NCBI GenBank assembly: GCA_022641775.1 | Contig: JALCDS010000003.1 | Coordinates: forward strand, 50,306-114,305 | Source of the DNA: Clostridiaceae bacterium | GTDB taxonomy: Bacteria; Cyanobacteriota; Vampirovibrionia; Gastranaerophilales; Gastranaerophilaceae | DNA length: 64,000 nt | Direction: 5' to 3' | Shown: piece after piece, positions 9,715-19,043 of the stretch | Layout: every line of letters begins with the position of its first letter | Numbering within the stretch: position 1 is the first letter of the stretch | The notes under the pieces: generated by a model | What the model saw: only the letters and a program-made list of their open reading frames with translations | The model's database searches: none | What the model was told of the DNA's origin: nothing | Position numbers and translations under genes: made by a program

Positions 9715-10227
9715 ATGGCACTTAATGTTTCATTAAATTCAGGAATTGACAGAAGCATTCTTAAAGAAGTTTCACAAGAAATTTTGAAAAGAGCTGCAGA
9801 GAAAAACGGCCAATATTCTGTAAATAATACTCAAAGTACTAATAATATATTCCAAAAAAGAGATCTTGGTATTGATTTGTATAAAGGTAATATTGATACA
9901 AACACATCAAGACAAATTGCATTGAACAATTCAGGTTTGCAAGTTCAATTAAACCAAGATGTTTTAAATTCTATTAAATATTTGAATACACAAGCTGCTG
10001 TTAATCAACAAAAAAATGTTGAAGGTAAAATGACAATCAGCGTAAATGAAACTGTAAACGGTCAAAAAATTACTGATGCAGCTCCAAAATTTAACAGTAT
10101 TGTAAGTTTAGCTACTGGTAAGGATAAAGAAGGTTCTAATCCGTCATACAGAGGCGAATTATTAAGCAGCAAAAAAGATAATCAAAAAGTTGAAGATAAA
10201 GATAGCATTTTTACAAAATTAGTTTAA
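9715..10227 (+). CDS. Hypothetical protein, polar
   Basis: The 170-residue polar, Asn/Gln/Lys-rich protein has no cysteine-rich, membrane or signal features and I do not recognise it. The opening (MALNVSLNSGIDRSILKEV) and the middle look helical, while the C-terminus is charged and probably disordered. The start is supported by an AGGAAAGGG Shine-Dalgarno region about eight bases upstream. It converges on the 10231 gene with only three bases between stops. Codon use resembles neighbouring lineage-type genes. Confidence 0.65.
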   Translation: MALNVSLNSGIDRSILKEVSQEILKRAAEKNGQYSVNNTQSTNNIFQKRDLGIDLYKGNIDTNTSRQIALNNSGLQVQLNQDVLNSIKYLNTQAAVNQQKNVEGKMTISVNETVNGQKITDAAPKFNSIVSLATGKDKEGSNPSYRGELLSSKKDNQKVEDKDSIFTKLV

Positions 10228-10230
10228 TTC

Positions 10231-11292
10231 CTATTTAGGTATAATGTGTAAATATTTTATGATATCTTTTTTTACAAGTTTGTAACTGTTAGCAAAGTTT
10301 TTCGTGAATTTTGCTTTGTCACCATCATCTTGTCCGATAGCGTATGAAAATAAATTTGCGTAAACTTCTGCTCTTGTTGCATCCGCAAGTTCCATAGCTT
10401 CGTAATTTATCGGCGCATTTAAATCTATAAATGATAAATAATAATCAATATTATTTGCCAATTCATCAGAGCCGAGTTTTTTCAATTTGGCAATATTTTT
10501 AAGATCATCTATCATCGTATAATAAAATTTATTTTTATCGCTCAATGCACAATTCAAATCATAAGTAACTTTACTTTTTTGAGTGGAGACGTTTGATGGA
10601 AAATCAAAAGAATTTATTTGAGGATCATTAAATCTTGTTGCATTAATAGAATCCCACTCTTTGGCAAAATCAGCTTCATGGTCATGTCCAAAAAATTGAT
10701 CAAATTGATGGCCTACTTCATGCATAAGTGATTGTTTTATCGCATTATCCGAATTATAATTGCCGGTTCTTATAAGATTATAAATTTTATCATCATTATG
10801 TGCAGATTCTTGTATTAATATACGTTTTTGGAGCTTACCGTCTGAATATAGACTGTAACCTTTAGCATTTTCTTCACTATTTTCACTAAGTTTTACATAT
10901 TTATTAAAATCGTCACTGTTATCCAATTCGTCAACAGAGTTAACTACGCTAATTTTAATATTTTTCAAAAAATCTGTTTCAGGAGTTAATTGCTTTTTTA
11001 ATTGTAATAATGGTTCTAGAATGTCAACTTTTGTTTGCGGTTTGATATCGGTGTATTCTATTTTTATTCCATCGAGGTTTGTTGTGCCGTTAATATTGTT
11101 ATCTGTGCATGCATTTATTCCGCCGTAAGTAATTAATCCTGCGAGTGCATATGGTTTAAGCTTGTGAAGACAACGTTTGTATATTGATTTTGTGGGATTA
11201 GTATTATATCGGTTTTTTATATTTACTTTTTCTTTATTATTATTTTTAAATGGAGTTTTATTAAAAAATTTATGTATATTAAAATTTATCAT
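10231..11292 (-). CDS. Putative zinc metalloprotease-like protein (HExxH)
   Basis: I place the start at ATG 11292 (353 residues), because GAAGGT precedes it at good spacing; a 36-residue longer form could start at 11400. The motif SLMHEVGHQFDQFFGHDHEADF supplies HExxH (H191, E192, H195) and a plausible third ligand E206, resembling M34/lethal-factor-like zinc peptidases. A hydrophobic stretch near residues 47-61 ends in INAC, a possible but atypical lipobox, so membrane anchoring is uncertain. Later parts are helical. The substrate is unknown. The metal motif is clear; the family link is inferred from the motif only. Confidence 0.6.
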   Translation of the reverse strand: MINFNIHKFFNKTPFKNNNKEKVNIKNRYNTNPTKSIYKRCLHKLKPYALAGLITYGGINACTDNNINGTTNLDGIKIEYTDIKPQTKVDILEPLLQLKKQLTPETDFLKNIKISVVNSVDELDNSDDFNKYVKLSENSEENAKGYSLYSDGKLQKRILIQESAHNDDKIYNLIRTGNYNSDNAIKQSLMHEVGHQFDQFFGHDHEADFAKEWDSINATRFNDPQINSFDFPSNVSTQKSKVTYDLNCALSDKNKFYYTMIDDLKNIAKLKKLGSDELANNIDYYLSFIDLNAPINYEAMELADATRAEVYANLFSYAIGQDDGDKAKFTKNFANSYKLVKKDIIKYLHIIPK

Positions 11293-11518
11293 GTTTACCT
11301 TCTTCGGAATTATAAATGTATATGAAATAATAAATTTGATAAAAAACAATAATATATTAACTTTTGTAAACAGCTGAAAACCCTTGGTAAATCTACTCAT
11401 ATATAGTTTTTATCTCTTAACGATATAAAAATGATATACAAAATGCGCAATTCCTTTAAATTAAATGTTTTTACATGAATGTGAAGAGTTTATTAGCATA
11501 AACAGAAAGGATATTATT

Positions 11519-12274
11519 ATGGGATCAGTACAAAAAATTACAGTTAAGAATGGAGACACATTAGCAAAAATAGCAAAGGCTAATAATACTACGGTAGAAC
11601 AGCTTGCTAAATTGAACAACATTAAAGATGTCAATATTCTTAAAGCAGGACAAAAACTTGTTTTGACTGGAGACAAGGGTGTTGCATTGGAACATCAAGT
11701 TAGTGATGCTAAACTTGAAAAACAAATTGCAGAACAACAAAAAGAAATTCAGGCTTTGAAAGACAGAACAATTGCGAGTCAAGTTAAACAAGAAGTAGTT
11801 GAAAAGTATAATAGCGTAAAGAAAGAAGTTAAGGCTGTTGAGAAAAAAGTCGTAGATACCGGAAAAGCTATATACAAAGGTGGTAAAAAAGTTATCAGAA
11901 CCGGCATTGAAACAGGTGAAACTGTTGACAGAACAATTGCAACATATGCTAAAAACTTTGCACATACTGCAAGAGGTAAATTGAAAGCAGATTTAACTCC
12001 TGCTCAAGTTCATAAACAACCTAATTTCAAAAAGATGACAAAAGCACAAATCTTGGCTTATCAACAAAAAGAAATTCAAGCTTTGAAAAACAAAACAATT
12101 TCTCAGCAATTAAGAGAAGAAATTAAAGAAAATATAAGAGTTGCAGAAAATGCTGTAAAATCATTCTATAACTCAGGAGTTGATGCAGTTTACAATGGAG
12201 TAAGCAAAGCATATCATACAGTTGCTAATGGAGTAAAAGGTATGTATAGCTGGGCAAAGAGCTTATTTGATTAG
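11519..12274 (+). CDS. LysM-domain protein with duplicated helical tail
   Basis: ATG 11519 is chosen over ATG 11465 because GAAAGGA lies just upstream; this gives 251 residues. Residues ~5-50 form one LysM domain (KNGDTLAKIAKANNTTVEQLAKLNN...AGQKLVL), a fold that binds peptidoglycan glycans. The rest is Lys/Glu-rich helix containing a duplication: QKEIQALKDRTIASQ and QKEIQALKNKTISQQ each begin a ~60-100-residue helical unit. No classical signal peptide precedes the LysM domain, so the route to the wall, if any, is unclear. It ends at a strong bidirectional terminator. Confidence 0.8.
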   Translation: MGSVQKITVKNGDTLAKIAKANNTTVEQLAKLNNIKDVNILKAGQKLVLTGDKGVALEHQVSDAKLEKQIAEQQKEIQALKDRTIASQVKQEVVEKYNSVKKEVKAVEKKVVDTGKAIYKGGKKVIRTGIETGETVDRTIATYAKNFAHTARGKLKADLTPAQVHKQPNFKKMTKAQILAYQQKEIQALKNKTISQQLREEIKENIRVAENAVKSFYNSGVDAVYNGVSKAYHTVANGVKGMYSWAKSLFD

Positions 12275-12296
12275 TAATCCGATAATAATACCAAAT

Positions 12297-12333
12297 AAAA
12301 AGGCTTGTATAATTTAATTATACAGGCCTTTTT
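12297..12333. terminator. Bidirectional intrinsic terminator
   Basis: Arms 12297-12312 and 12318-12333 (AAAAAGGCTTGTATAA against TTATACAGGCCTTTTT) form a 16-base stem with one G-T pair, A-run on one side and T-run on the other. It lies between convergent genes and can stop both the LysM gene (+) and the 12353 gene (-). Confidence 0.85.
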
Positions 12334-12352
12334 GATATTATAAAGTTTAGTT

Positions 12353-12793
12353 TTATCTGTCAGTTTCAAAATCTGTCATAAAGTCATTATATTCTTGTTC
12401 AATTTTTTCTTCAATATTTTTTTCATCATCTTTTTGAGAATTTTGTTCGGAATCTTTTTCTTTATGTTGGTTATTTTCTTTATCTTTTAGGTTATTATGA
12501 AGTTCCTCAATTTGTTTTTTTTCATCGTTATAGAGCGCTTGTTTTCTGGCATTGATAACATTTGCAACATTCATCATAGCAAGGGAATTGAGAGTGGCGC
12601 GGAGAACGGCACTTCTGTCCATATATTTGTCATCTTTTTTCCCTTCTTCTTCATTTTGTTGTTGCGCAAAATACTCGCCGCCTTGTCCCATTTTATCATC
12701 TTGAGTTTTGGCAGCTGTTCCTGAGATATCTCCGCTTTTGAAATTGAAAGAACCTCCGATTCCAAAGTATCCTGCTGATCTGTTATCGACCAT
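12353..12793 (-). CDS. Hypothetical protein with acidic/basic coiled coil
   Basis: The 146-residue protein is not recognised. Residues 1-60 are polar and begin MVDNRSAGYFGIGGSF. A short hydrophobic helix around residues ~62-82 (AVLRATLNSLAMMNVANVI) is followed by a long Lys/Glu/Gln-rich segment predicted as coiled coil or disordered. No signal peptide. On its own strand the start follows GAGGGAAAATC at workable spacing. A single-gene unit ending at the shared terminator at 12297-12333. Confidence 0.6.
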   Translation of the reverse strand: MVDNRSAGYFGIGGSFNFKSGDISGTAAKTQDDKMGQGGEYFAQQQNEEEGKKDDKYMDRSAVLRATLNSLAMMNVANVINARKQALYNDEKKQIEELHNNLKDKENNQHKEKDSEQNSQKDDEKNIEEKIEQEYNDFMTDFETDR

Positions 12794-12992
12794 GATTTTC
12801 CCTCTGTGTTTTTTATATCCTTGTTATTGTATAGAAATATCGGAAATTTAAAATCCTCTAAATAAATTATTTTGCTAGTTTATTGCTAAAAATTTACAAA
12901 AGTAAAAATCAGTTTCACCCTTGAAAAATCCTGAAAAATATGATATCATGAGATGAGGTATTACTTCAATCTTTAGGAAGGATATTTGGGTT

Positions 12993-13679
12993 ATGAAAAA
13001 ATTTAAAGGATTTACGTTAACGGAACTTATGGTTGCATTAGCTGTAATTGGTGTTTTAACGGCTATTGTTACTCCAACGATTATGAGAATAAGACCGAAT
13101 AGAAACAAAATGATGATTAAAAAAGCGTATTATACGGCAGAAAATATTATAACATCTTTAATCAACAATACAACATATTATAATGATTTGAGTGATGTTC
13201 AAGACAAGGCATATCTAGGATTTGATGTTTTGAATGGCTGTACTGCTGATGGAGTAGATATTCCAGGTAATGCTCATAAATTTGCCGAACTTTTTGCATC
13301 AAAATTAAATACAAAAGGAGATTGTACGGATGAAAATAGTTTTCATATATGTACAACTACTGATGGATTAATTTGGTATATACCAATTTCTACATTTGGT
13401 GGTACTGCAGGAGATGGTACAAAAGGTGGCGATGGAGTTAATCAAGCAACTATGTTTGTTGATGTAAATGGCGATGATGCCCCAAATTGCAGACAAAATT
13501 CTAAAAATTATTCCGGTTCATCATGTACAGCTTCCGATGAAGATTTTGACCAATTTGGTATTGTAATCAGAGAAGATGGCAAGATGCAGATAGATGCAAC
13601 AGGAACTGGAACTGGGTGCACGGGGGATTGTAAAGCTGCTGAAGATATCCAAATTGATACAAAGGTATCCGGTGATTAG
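12993..13679 (+). CDS. Type IV pilin-like / pseudopilin protein
   Basis: The 228-residue protein begins MKKFKGFTLTELMVALAVIG, a class III prepilin signal: short basic leader, G/F cleavage site, N-methylated Phe, Glu at +5 and a hydrophobic helix. It should be processed by a PilD-type peptidase and enter a type IV pilus or related secretion filament. The C-terminal part has cysteine pairs and the motif FVDVNGDDAPN, shared with the pilin-like proteins at 38372 and 42089. The start is supported by AGGAAGGA upstream. It is a stand-alone gene ending at a bidirectional terminator. Minor pilin or pseudopilin is more likely than major pilin. Confidence 0.85.
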   Translation: MKKFKGFTLTELMVALAVIGVLTAIVTPTIMRIRPNRNKMMIKKAYYTAENIITSLINNTTYYNDLSDVQDKAYLGFDVLNGCTADGVDIPGNAHKFAELFASKLNTKGDCTDENSFHICTTTDGLIWYIPISTFGGTAGDGTKGGDGVNQATMFVDVNGDDAPNCRQNSKNYSGSSCTASDEDFDQFGIVIREDGKMQIDATGTGTGCTGDCKAAEDIQIDTKVSGD

Positions 13680-13747
13680 CGAATTTTTGCAGAGGCTGGA
13701 ATTTTTGATAAATGACGAGGCGAAGCTTCAAACTCGAAAAAAGATAT

Positions 13748-13782
13748 AAAAAAGGATTAAACATTTTGTTTAATCCTTTTTT
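13748..13782. terminator. Bidirectional intrinsic terminator (pilin-like gene and rnpB)
   Basis: Perfect 15-base arms 13748-13762 and 13768-13782 (AAAAAAGGATTAAAC / GTTTAATCCTTTTTT) with a five-base loop. Flanking A- and T-runs let it work on both strands: for the pilin-like gene ahead of it and for rnpB on the minus strand. Confidence 0.85.
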
Positions 13783-13789
13783 ATTAATA

Positions 13790-14150
13790 ATAAAGTAGTT
13801 CATAAGCCGTGTTCTGTTTTTAAATAATCATCTGTCTGGTATTAAGATTACTCTTAATCTCTAGCGATTTTTCAAATAGATAAGCGAACAACTTTTAAAC
13901 CTATTTATTCAATCTTGCATTCGATCGGGGGTTGCCTAGCCGGTATTTCTCAATACCGCTGGTGAAGCTCTTAACTCACCGTTGCACCATCACCTGTGAA
14001 AACTTGCGTTTTCCATCGGCAGTCTACATTTCTGTGGTCCTAATCCACCAGCTCACGCTGTCCGGAGTTTCTCCGGCGACCTGTTCTTGAATGCACGGAC
14101 TTTCCTCATCTTAAAATAATTCTAAGACGCGATTATTCGGCTACTTTATT
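13790..14150 (-). ncRNA. rnpB: RNase P RNA, bacterial class A
   Basis: Read on the minus strand, this ~360-base region contains the conserved 5' segment GAGGAAAGTCCGTGC, the central ACAGGTGATGGTGCAACGGT-type region with GAGTTAAGAGC, GGCTAGGCAACCCCC, and the 3' signature ACAGAACACGGCTTA. The ends pair as the P1 helix (AAAGTAG with CTACTTT). The RNA is the catalytic subunit of RNase P, which matures tRNA 5' ends. It lies downstream of the 14192-14596 gene on the same strand and ends at the hairpin at 13748-13782. The exact ends are estimated from P1. Confidence 0.93.
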
Positions 14151-14191
14151 AAATTTTCAAAATTACGTTTTTATATTAACACAAAAATCAG

Positions 14192-14596
14192 TTATTTATT
14201 TTTTAAATAATCATCAAATGTTTTGACATTTACTGTATATCCGCAGCCTTCGTGGAGTTTTGCAGGATATCCTACGCGTTTTGCAGGATAGTTTTTGCAC
14301 ATACGCAGTCTGTGTTTATAATCTGAACATAGTCCGTCTTTTGTGACAAGTTTACATGCAAAAATCAGGTTTCCTTCATCATCTTTGCCTTTTATATAGA
14401 ATCTTTTATATTTTGGAAAAAGAAATTGCATAATTTTGAATTCGTCCTCAGTATAAGTATCATAGCTATACATATAGTTACAACATTTGCCACATTTTTT
14501 GCAATGTCCCGTTACTTCATAAGAGACTTTTTCAGTAACAAAATGAGATAAAAATTCATTTTTTATAACTGTTATAAAATCAATCAGTTTGTTCAA
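14192..14596 (-). CDS. YkgJ/CxxCxxCC family putative metal-binding protein
   Basis: The 134-residue protein has the cluster CKKCGKCCNY at about residues 33-42, then CKLV, GLCSDYKHRLRMCKNYP and a late Cys in EGCGYT, the family's usual arrangement. Zn or Fe-S binding is assumed in the family but the reaction is unknown. No signal peptide. It shares only the cysteine pattern with the longer paralogue at 315-878. It lies directly upstream of rnpB on the same strand and may be cotranscribed with it; it is divergent from the PBP gene. Confidence 0.78.
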   Translation of the reverse strand: MNKLIDFITVIKNEFLSHFVTEKVSYEVTGHCKKCGKCCNYMYSYDTYTEDEFKIMQFLFPKYKRFYIKGKDDEGNLIFACKLVTKDGLCSDYKHRLRMCKNYPAKRVGYPAKLHEGCGYTVNVKTFDDYLKNK

Positions 14597-14674
14597 AATA
14601 GAAAATCCTTGTAAATATTTGCCAATATCAATATTTTATAATAAAATATTTTATGTTGAAAGAGGGAACTATTA

Positions 14675-16825
14675 ATGCCAAGAAATTATTATGATGATTT
14701 TACACCAAAAGATTATGCACGCTATAATATGCCAAAGCGAAAGAAAAAAGATGAAAACTTTTTCCATAATGTTAAAAAAGCAATTATCATAGGTTGTGCT
14801 TGCATTTTGGCAGGTGTTGTTTCTTTGGAATTATATTTGGCGTCATTGCCTCCAATTCAAAACCTTGATAAATTTAAACCGAATATTGTAACTAAATTTT
14901 ATGCAAATGATGAAAATAATGTTATAAAAACTTTTACGGCATACACATATCAAAAAGTTGATTTTAACGAAGTTCCTGACAACATGAAAAAGGCATTAAT
15001 TGCAACTGAAGATAAAAACTTTTATCATCACCATGGATATGATCCTGCAGGACTTGCCCGTTCAACAATTGAAAACGTAATGGCAGGACATGTTGTCCAA
15101 GGTGCAAGTACAATAACTCAACAGTTGGCGAGAATTTTATTCTTGTCTAACGAAAGAACTTTTGACAGAAAAATAAAAGAATTGTTTATTGCCGCAAGAA
15201 TTGAAAAAACTATCCCTAAAGATAAAATCCTTGAAATGTATATGAATAACGTATATTTGGGTTCAGGTGCTTATGGTGTTGAAGGTGCTGCACAAATCTA
15301 TTTTGATAAACACCTTAAAGATTGTGATTTGGCGGAATTAGCACTGCTTGCAGGTTTGCCTCAAGCTCCAAGTGTATATTCACCATTCAATAGTATGGAT
15401 TTAGCTGTAAAGAGACGTAATCAGGTTCTTTTGAGAATGTATAAAATGAAATACATTACAAAAGATGAAATGGATCAAGCTAAGAAAGAAAAAATTCATT
15501 TAGCTGCGGTACCTCAATTCTATACAACTAATAAAGCTCCATATTTTTGTGATTATGTTTTGAAAGAATTAGAAAAACTCGGATATGATGAAACTGAAAT
15601 TTCACAAGGTGGTTACAAAATTGTAACAACTCTTGACTATGATGCACAAATAGCTGCAAACGAAGCTATTTTGAAAAATATGAGAAGATACGGACTTACT
15701 TCAAAAGAAAACCAAGCTGCTGTATTTTCATTTAATCCTATAGACGGTAAAATTCTTGTTTATGCCGGCGGAAAAAACTATGTAGAAACACAATACGATA
15801 GAGTTACACAAGCTGTAAGGCCTCCGGGATCTGCTTTCAAACCATTCGTATATGCTGCTGCCCTTGAAAAAGGTGTGCGCCCTACAGATATGATAAGTGA
15901 TAGCCCGATTACAATCGGTAAATGGTCACCAAGAAACTATAATGGCAGATATAGAGGTAAAATTCCTGTATATAAAGCTTTGATGGTATCTTCTAACGTT
16001 TGTGCCGCAAGACTTATTCAAGAAGTAGGTGTTCGTGCAGTTCAGGAAATGACACAGGTTTTGGGTATAACTACTCCGCTTGAAAATGATGCAACAATTG
16101 CACTTGGTTCAAATGGTATCAAGTTGTTTGAGATTACACGTGCTTATGGTGCATTTGCAAATGGCGGATATGTTGTTCAACCTTATGCAATTGAAAGAAT
16201 AGAAACTTCACGTGGTAAGGTTGTTTATCAAGCTCCAAAAACAAAAGTTTCTCATGAATTGAGTATGAATACCGCGTCAGAAATGACAGCGATGTTAAAG
16301 ACAGTTATCTTGCATGGTACAGGTCGTGCCGCAAATATCGGTAAGCCTGCAGCAGGTAAAACCGGAACAACGGATGATTACAGAGATGCAAGTTTCATTG
16401 GTTATACACCAAATATTGTAACAGGTGTTTGGGTTGGTCGTGATGATAACAAACAAATGCGTGGTGTTCAAGGTGGTACTGTTCCTGCACTTATCTGGCA
16501 TGATGTTATGATGGTTGCGACTAAAAAATATGGTGATATAGATTTTGATTATCCTGAAATTCCATTGGGTAACGATAATAAAATGCCTGTAAAAGTTCAA
16601 GTTGTTGGCGGAACAGACGAAACGGACTCAAATGAGGGCTCTTCTGAAGATGAATACGTTGATGAATCTATGGGTACTCCTGCTCAAAAGTCGGTTACTA
16701 CAAGATCTTCAAGATCATCTGAATCCGCATCTCCTAGTCAAAAAGCTGATTTTACACCAAAATCGGAATCTCAGCCGGTTCATGCACCTATTCCAATGGC
16801 AAACCCTGACGGATTAAGAAATTAG
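14675..16825 (+). CDS. Class A penicillin-binding protein 1A (transglycosylase/transpeptidase)
   Basis: The 716-residue bifunctional enzyme polymerises and cross-links peptidoglycan. A cytoplasmic basic tail is followed by one transmembrane anchor (~35-57). The GT51 domain has ATEDKNFYHHHG (catalytic E112) and GASTITQQLAR. The transpeptidase domain has all three motifs: SAFK (S386, K389), SSN (439-441) and KTG (562-564). The C-terminal ~90 residues are Ser/Pro-rich and probably disordered. GAGGGA lies upstream of the ATG. It is followed after nine bases by pabBC on the same strand, so it likely heads that operon. Confidence 0.93.
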   Translation: MPRNYYDDFTPKDYARYNMPKRKKKDENFFHNVKKAIIIGCACILAGVVSLELYLASLPPIQNLDKFKPNIVTKFYANDENNVIKTFTAYTYQKVDFNEVPDNMKKALIATEDKNFYHHHGYDPAGLARSTIENVMAGHVVQGASTITQQLARILFLSNERTFDRKIKELFIAARIEKTIPKDKILEMYMNNVYLGSGAYGVEGAAQIYFDKHLKDCDLAELALLAGLPQAPSVYSPFNSMDLAVKRRNQVLLRMYKMKYITKDEMDQAKKEKIHLAAVPQFYTTNKAPYFCDYVLKELEKLGYDETEISQGGYKIVTTLDYDAQIAANEAILKNMRRYGLTSKENQAAVFSFNPIDGKILVYAGGKNYVETQYDRVTQAVRPPGSAFKPFVYAAALEKGVRPTDMISDSPITIGKWSPRNYNGRYRGKIPVYKALMVSSNVCAARLIQEVGVRAVQEMTQVLGITTPLENDATIALGSNGIKLFEITRAYGAFANGGYVVQPYAIERIETSRGKVVYQAPKTKVSHELSMNTASEMTAMLKTVILHGTGRAANIGKPAAGKTGTTDDYRDASFIGYTPNIVTGVWVGRDDNKQMRGVQGGTVPALIWHDVMMVATKKYGDIDFDYPEIPLGNDNKMPVKVQVVGGTDETDSNEGSSEDEYVDESMGTPAQKSVTTRSSRSSESASPSQKADFTPKSESQPVHAPIPMANPDGLRN

Positions 16826-16834
16826 TAATATTTT

Positions 16835-18493
16835 ATGACAATATATTCAGATAAATATTTTGAAAACCCTGTTGAAATCATTACAGCGTTTGATACTGCT
16901 ACGTTTAAAAAAGCCTTTGAAAAAATAGAAAGGCTCAAACAAAAATATTACCTTGTAGGTTATATAAGATATGAGGCAAAAGATATTTTTTTGGATAAAG
17001 ATATCTCTTCAAATTTTCCTATTTTATATTTTGAAGTATATGAAGGTTACCGAAAATTCGTCCAAACCCAATGTAACAAAGATATTTACATGTTTCCAAC
17101 GCCTGATTTAACTTACAAAGATTATACTTCTGCAATAGGTAAGATAAAATCTGAAATCAAATGTGGGAATACATATGAAGTCAATTTTACCCATAATTTT
17201 AAGGTTATGACAAATGGAAAATCTTTTGAAATTTTTAATAAGTTATTAGATTTTCAAGATACAAAGTATAAAGCTTATTTTTCTAATAAGTATGAAGAAA
17301 TTCTGTCTTTTTCACCTGAATTATTTTTTAAATTGGAAAACGATAAGATTATTACAAAGCCGATGAAAGGAACTGTAAAACGCGGACAAAATTCGGCACA
17401 GGATTTGAAAAATATAAAATTCCTAAAAAACGATATCAAAAATAGAGCTGAGAATATTATGATTGTTGATTTGTTGCGCAACGATTTGGGTAAAATTGCA
17501 AAAATAGGAACAGTAGATGTCCCTAAACTTTTTGAAATTGAGGAACATAAGACCTTGTATCAAATGACATCAACTGTCCAAGCAAATTTGAGAGAAAATA
17601 TAAGTTTGTATGAAATATTTAAAGCTATTTTCCCTTGTGGTTCAATTACTGGTGCTCCGAAAATTAGTACAATGAAGATTATTGATAAAATTGAAAAAGG
17701 TTCAAGAGGAGTTTATTGTGGTGCAATCGGGATGATTTATAAGGATAATGCAGAGTTTTCTGTTCCAATAAGAATTTTACAAAAAAAATATAATGAAAAC
17801 TTTTACAATTATAGAGTAGGTGGTGCTATTGTTTGGGATTCGACATCACGTGATGAATGGAATGAAACTGTTGTTAAAACTTCTTTTTTGACTGAAAATC
17901 AGCAAGATTTGACATTAATTGAAACGATGAAAGTAGAAAATTTAAAACCACTTTATTTTCAAGAACATATTAAAAGAATGAAAAAATCAGCAAAATTGTT
18001 AGGGTTCAAATTTAATAAAAAAATCCGAGAATTGAAACCTAAATATGATGGCATTTTTAAAATTGAATTATACAAAAACGGAGAATATAAAGTTAGTTAT
18101 CGACCGTTAAATGTTTCAAAAACTAATAAAATAGCCATTTCAGATATTATAATTGATTCTGAGAATATTTTGGCACAACACAAGACAAATTTCAGACCTC
18201 AGTTTGAAAAATCTTTTGAAAAAATAAAAGCCGGTGAAATTTATGATGAAATATTTTTTAACGAAAAAGGAGAATTGACAGAAGGTGCAAGAAGTAATAT
18301 TTTGATTGAATTGGGAGGGAAATTATACACACCGCCGACTTCTTGCGGGCTTTTGGGAGGAATTTTACGAGAGAAAATGTTAAAAGAGAAAAAATGTTTT
18401 GAAAAGATTTTATATAAAGAGGATTTGGAAAAGGCAGAAAATATCTACGCAATAAATTCTGTAAGAGGAGTAAAAAAAGTTGATTTTAATTGA
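16835..18493 (+). CDS. pabBC: Fused aminodeoxychorismate synthase I / aminodeoxychorismate lyase
   Basis: The 552-residue fusion makes p-aminobenzoate for folate. Residues ~80-365 are the chorismate-binding domain, with KPMKGTVKRG (the Lys that marks aminodeoxychorismate rather than anthranilate synthase) and GSITGAPK. Residues ~375-552 are a class IV aminotransferase-fold lyase beginning LIETMKVENLKPLYFQEH; HKTNFR carries the likely PLP lysine and GELTEGARSNILIE is typical. The N-terminal domain is shorter than in stand-alone PabB. The PabA-encoding gene overlaps its end by 14 bases. Both halves appear intact. Confidence 0.92.
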   Translation: MTIYSDKYFENPVEIITAFDTATFKKAFEKIERLKQKYYLVGYIRYEAKDIFLDKDISSNFPILYFEVYEGYRKFVQTQCNKDIYMFPTPDLTYKDYTSAIGKIKSEIKCGNTYEVNFTHNFKVMTNGKSFEIFNKLLDFQDTKYKAYFSNKYEEILSFSPELFFKLENDKIITKPMKGTVKRGQNSAQDLKNIKFLKNDIKNRAENIMIVDLLRNDLGKIAKIGTVDVPKLFEIEEHKTLYQMTSTVQANLRENISLYEIFKAIFPCGSITGAPKISTMKIIDKIEKGSRGVYCGAIGMIYKDNAEFSVPIRILQKKYNENFYNYRVGGAIVWDSTSRDEWNETVVKTSFLTENQQDLTLIETMKVENLKPLYFQEHIKRMKKSAKLLGFKFNKKIRELKPKYDGIFKIELYKNGEYKVSYRPLNVSKTNKIAISDIIIDSENILAQHKTNFRPQFEKSFEKIKAGEIYDEIFFNEKGELTEGARSNILIELGGKLYTPPTSCGLLGGILREKMLKEKKCFEKILYKEDLEKAENIYAINSVRGVKKVDFN

Positions 18494-19043
18494 TAATTAT
18501 GATTCTTTTACCTACAATATATTTCAATATTTTAGAAAATTGAATGTAGATATTGAAGTTTACAAAAATGATGAAATTACGACGGAAGAATTAAAATCAA
18601 AAGATTTTGATGGAATTATTATCTCGCCTGGACCTGGTTCATTTGATGATGCAGGAATTTCAAACGATATTATAAAAGAATTTTATAAGACAAAAAAAAT
18701 TTTAGGGATATGTCTTGGGATGCAATGTATTGCGCATGTTTTTAATGCTGATGTAAAAATGGCAAAAGAACCTTTTCATGGCAAAAATTCCGATATTTAT
18801 CTTTGTGAAAATTCAAAGTTATTCAAAAATATTCCTCAAAAATTTTCTGCAACGCGTTACCATTCTTTAATTGTGGATAAAAAAACGGTAAAATCACCAT
18901 TGAAAATAACTGCTAAAACCTCAGATGGTATTTTGATGGCACTTGAACATGAGAAATATCCAGTATATGGAGTTCAATTTCATCCTGAAGCTATTTTGAG
19001 CGAATATGGTTATAAGATATTTGAAAATTTTATAAATATTTAA
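18480..19043 (+). CDS. pabA: Aminodeoxychorismate synthase glutamine amidotransferase subunit
   Basis: The 187-residue class I glutamine amidotransferase supplies ammonia to PabB. It has ILIDNYDSFTYNI, SPGPG, the nucleophile motif GICLGMQ and the His-Glu dyad in VQFHPEA. The start is TTG at 18480 inside the end of pabBC (14-base overlap), with AGAGGAG at ideal spacing, pointing to translational coupling that keeps subunits balanced. Its TAA overlaps the stop of the convergent ftsY by four bases. In other bacteria such subunits may also serve anthranilate synthase; no trpE lies here. Confidence 0.93.
   Translation: MILIDNYDSFTYNIFQYFRKLNVDIEVYKNDEITTEELKSKDFDGIIISPGPGSFDDAGISNDIIKEFYKTKKILGICLGMQCIAHVFNADVKMAKEPFHGKNSDIYLCENSKLFKNIPQKFSATRYHSLIVDKKTVKSPLKITAKTSDGILMALEHEKYPVYGVQFHPEAILSEYGYKIFENFINI

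Noticed and set aside
9524..9715. 63-codon forward ORF in the divergent promoter region
   Set aside because: It overlaps the start of the 9115 gene, has no ribosome binding site and ends at the real start at 9715.
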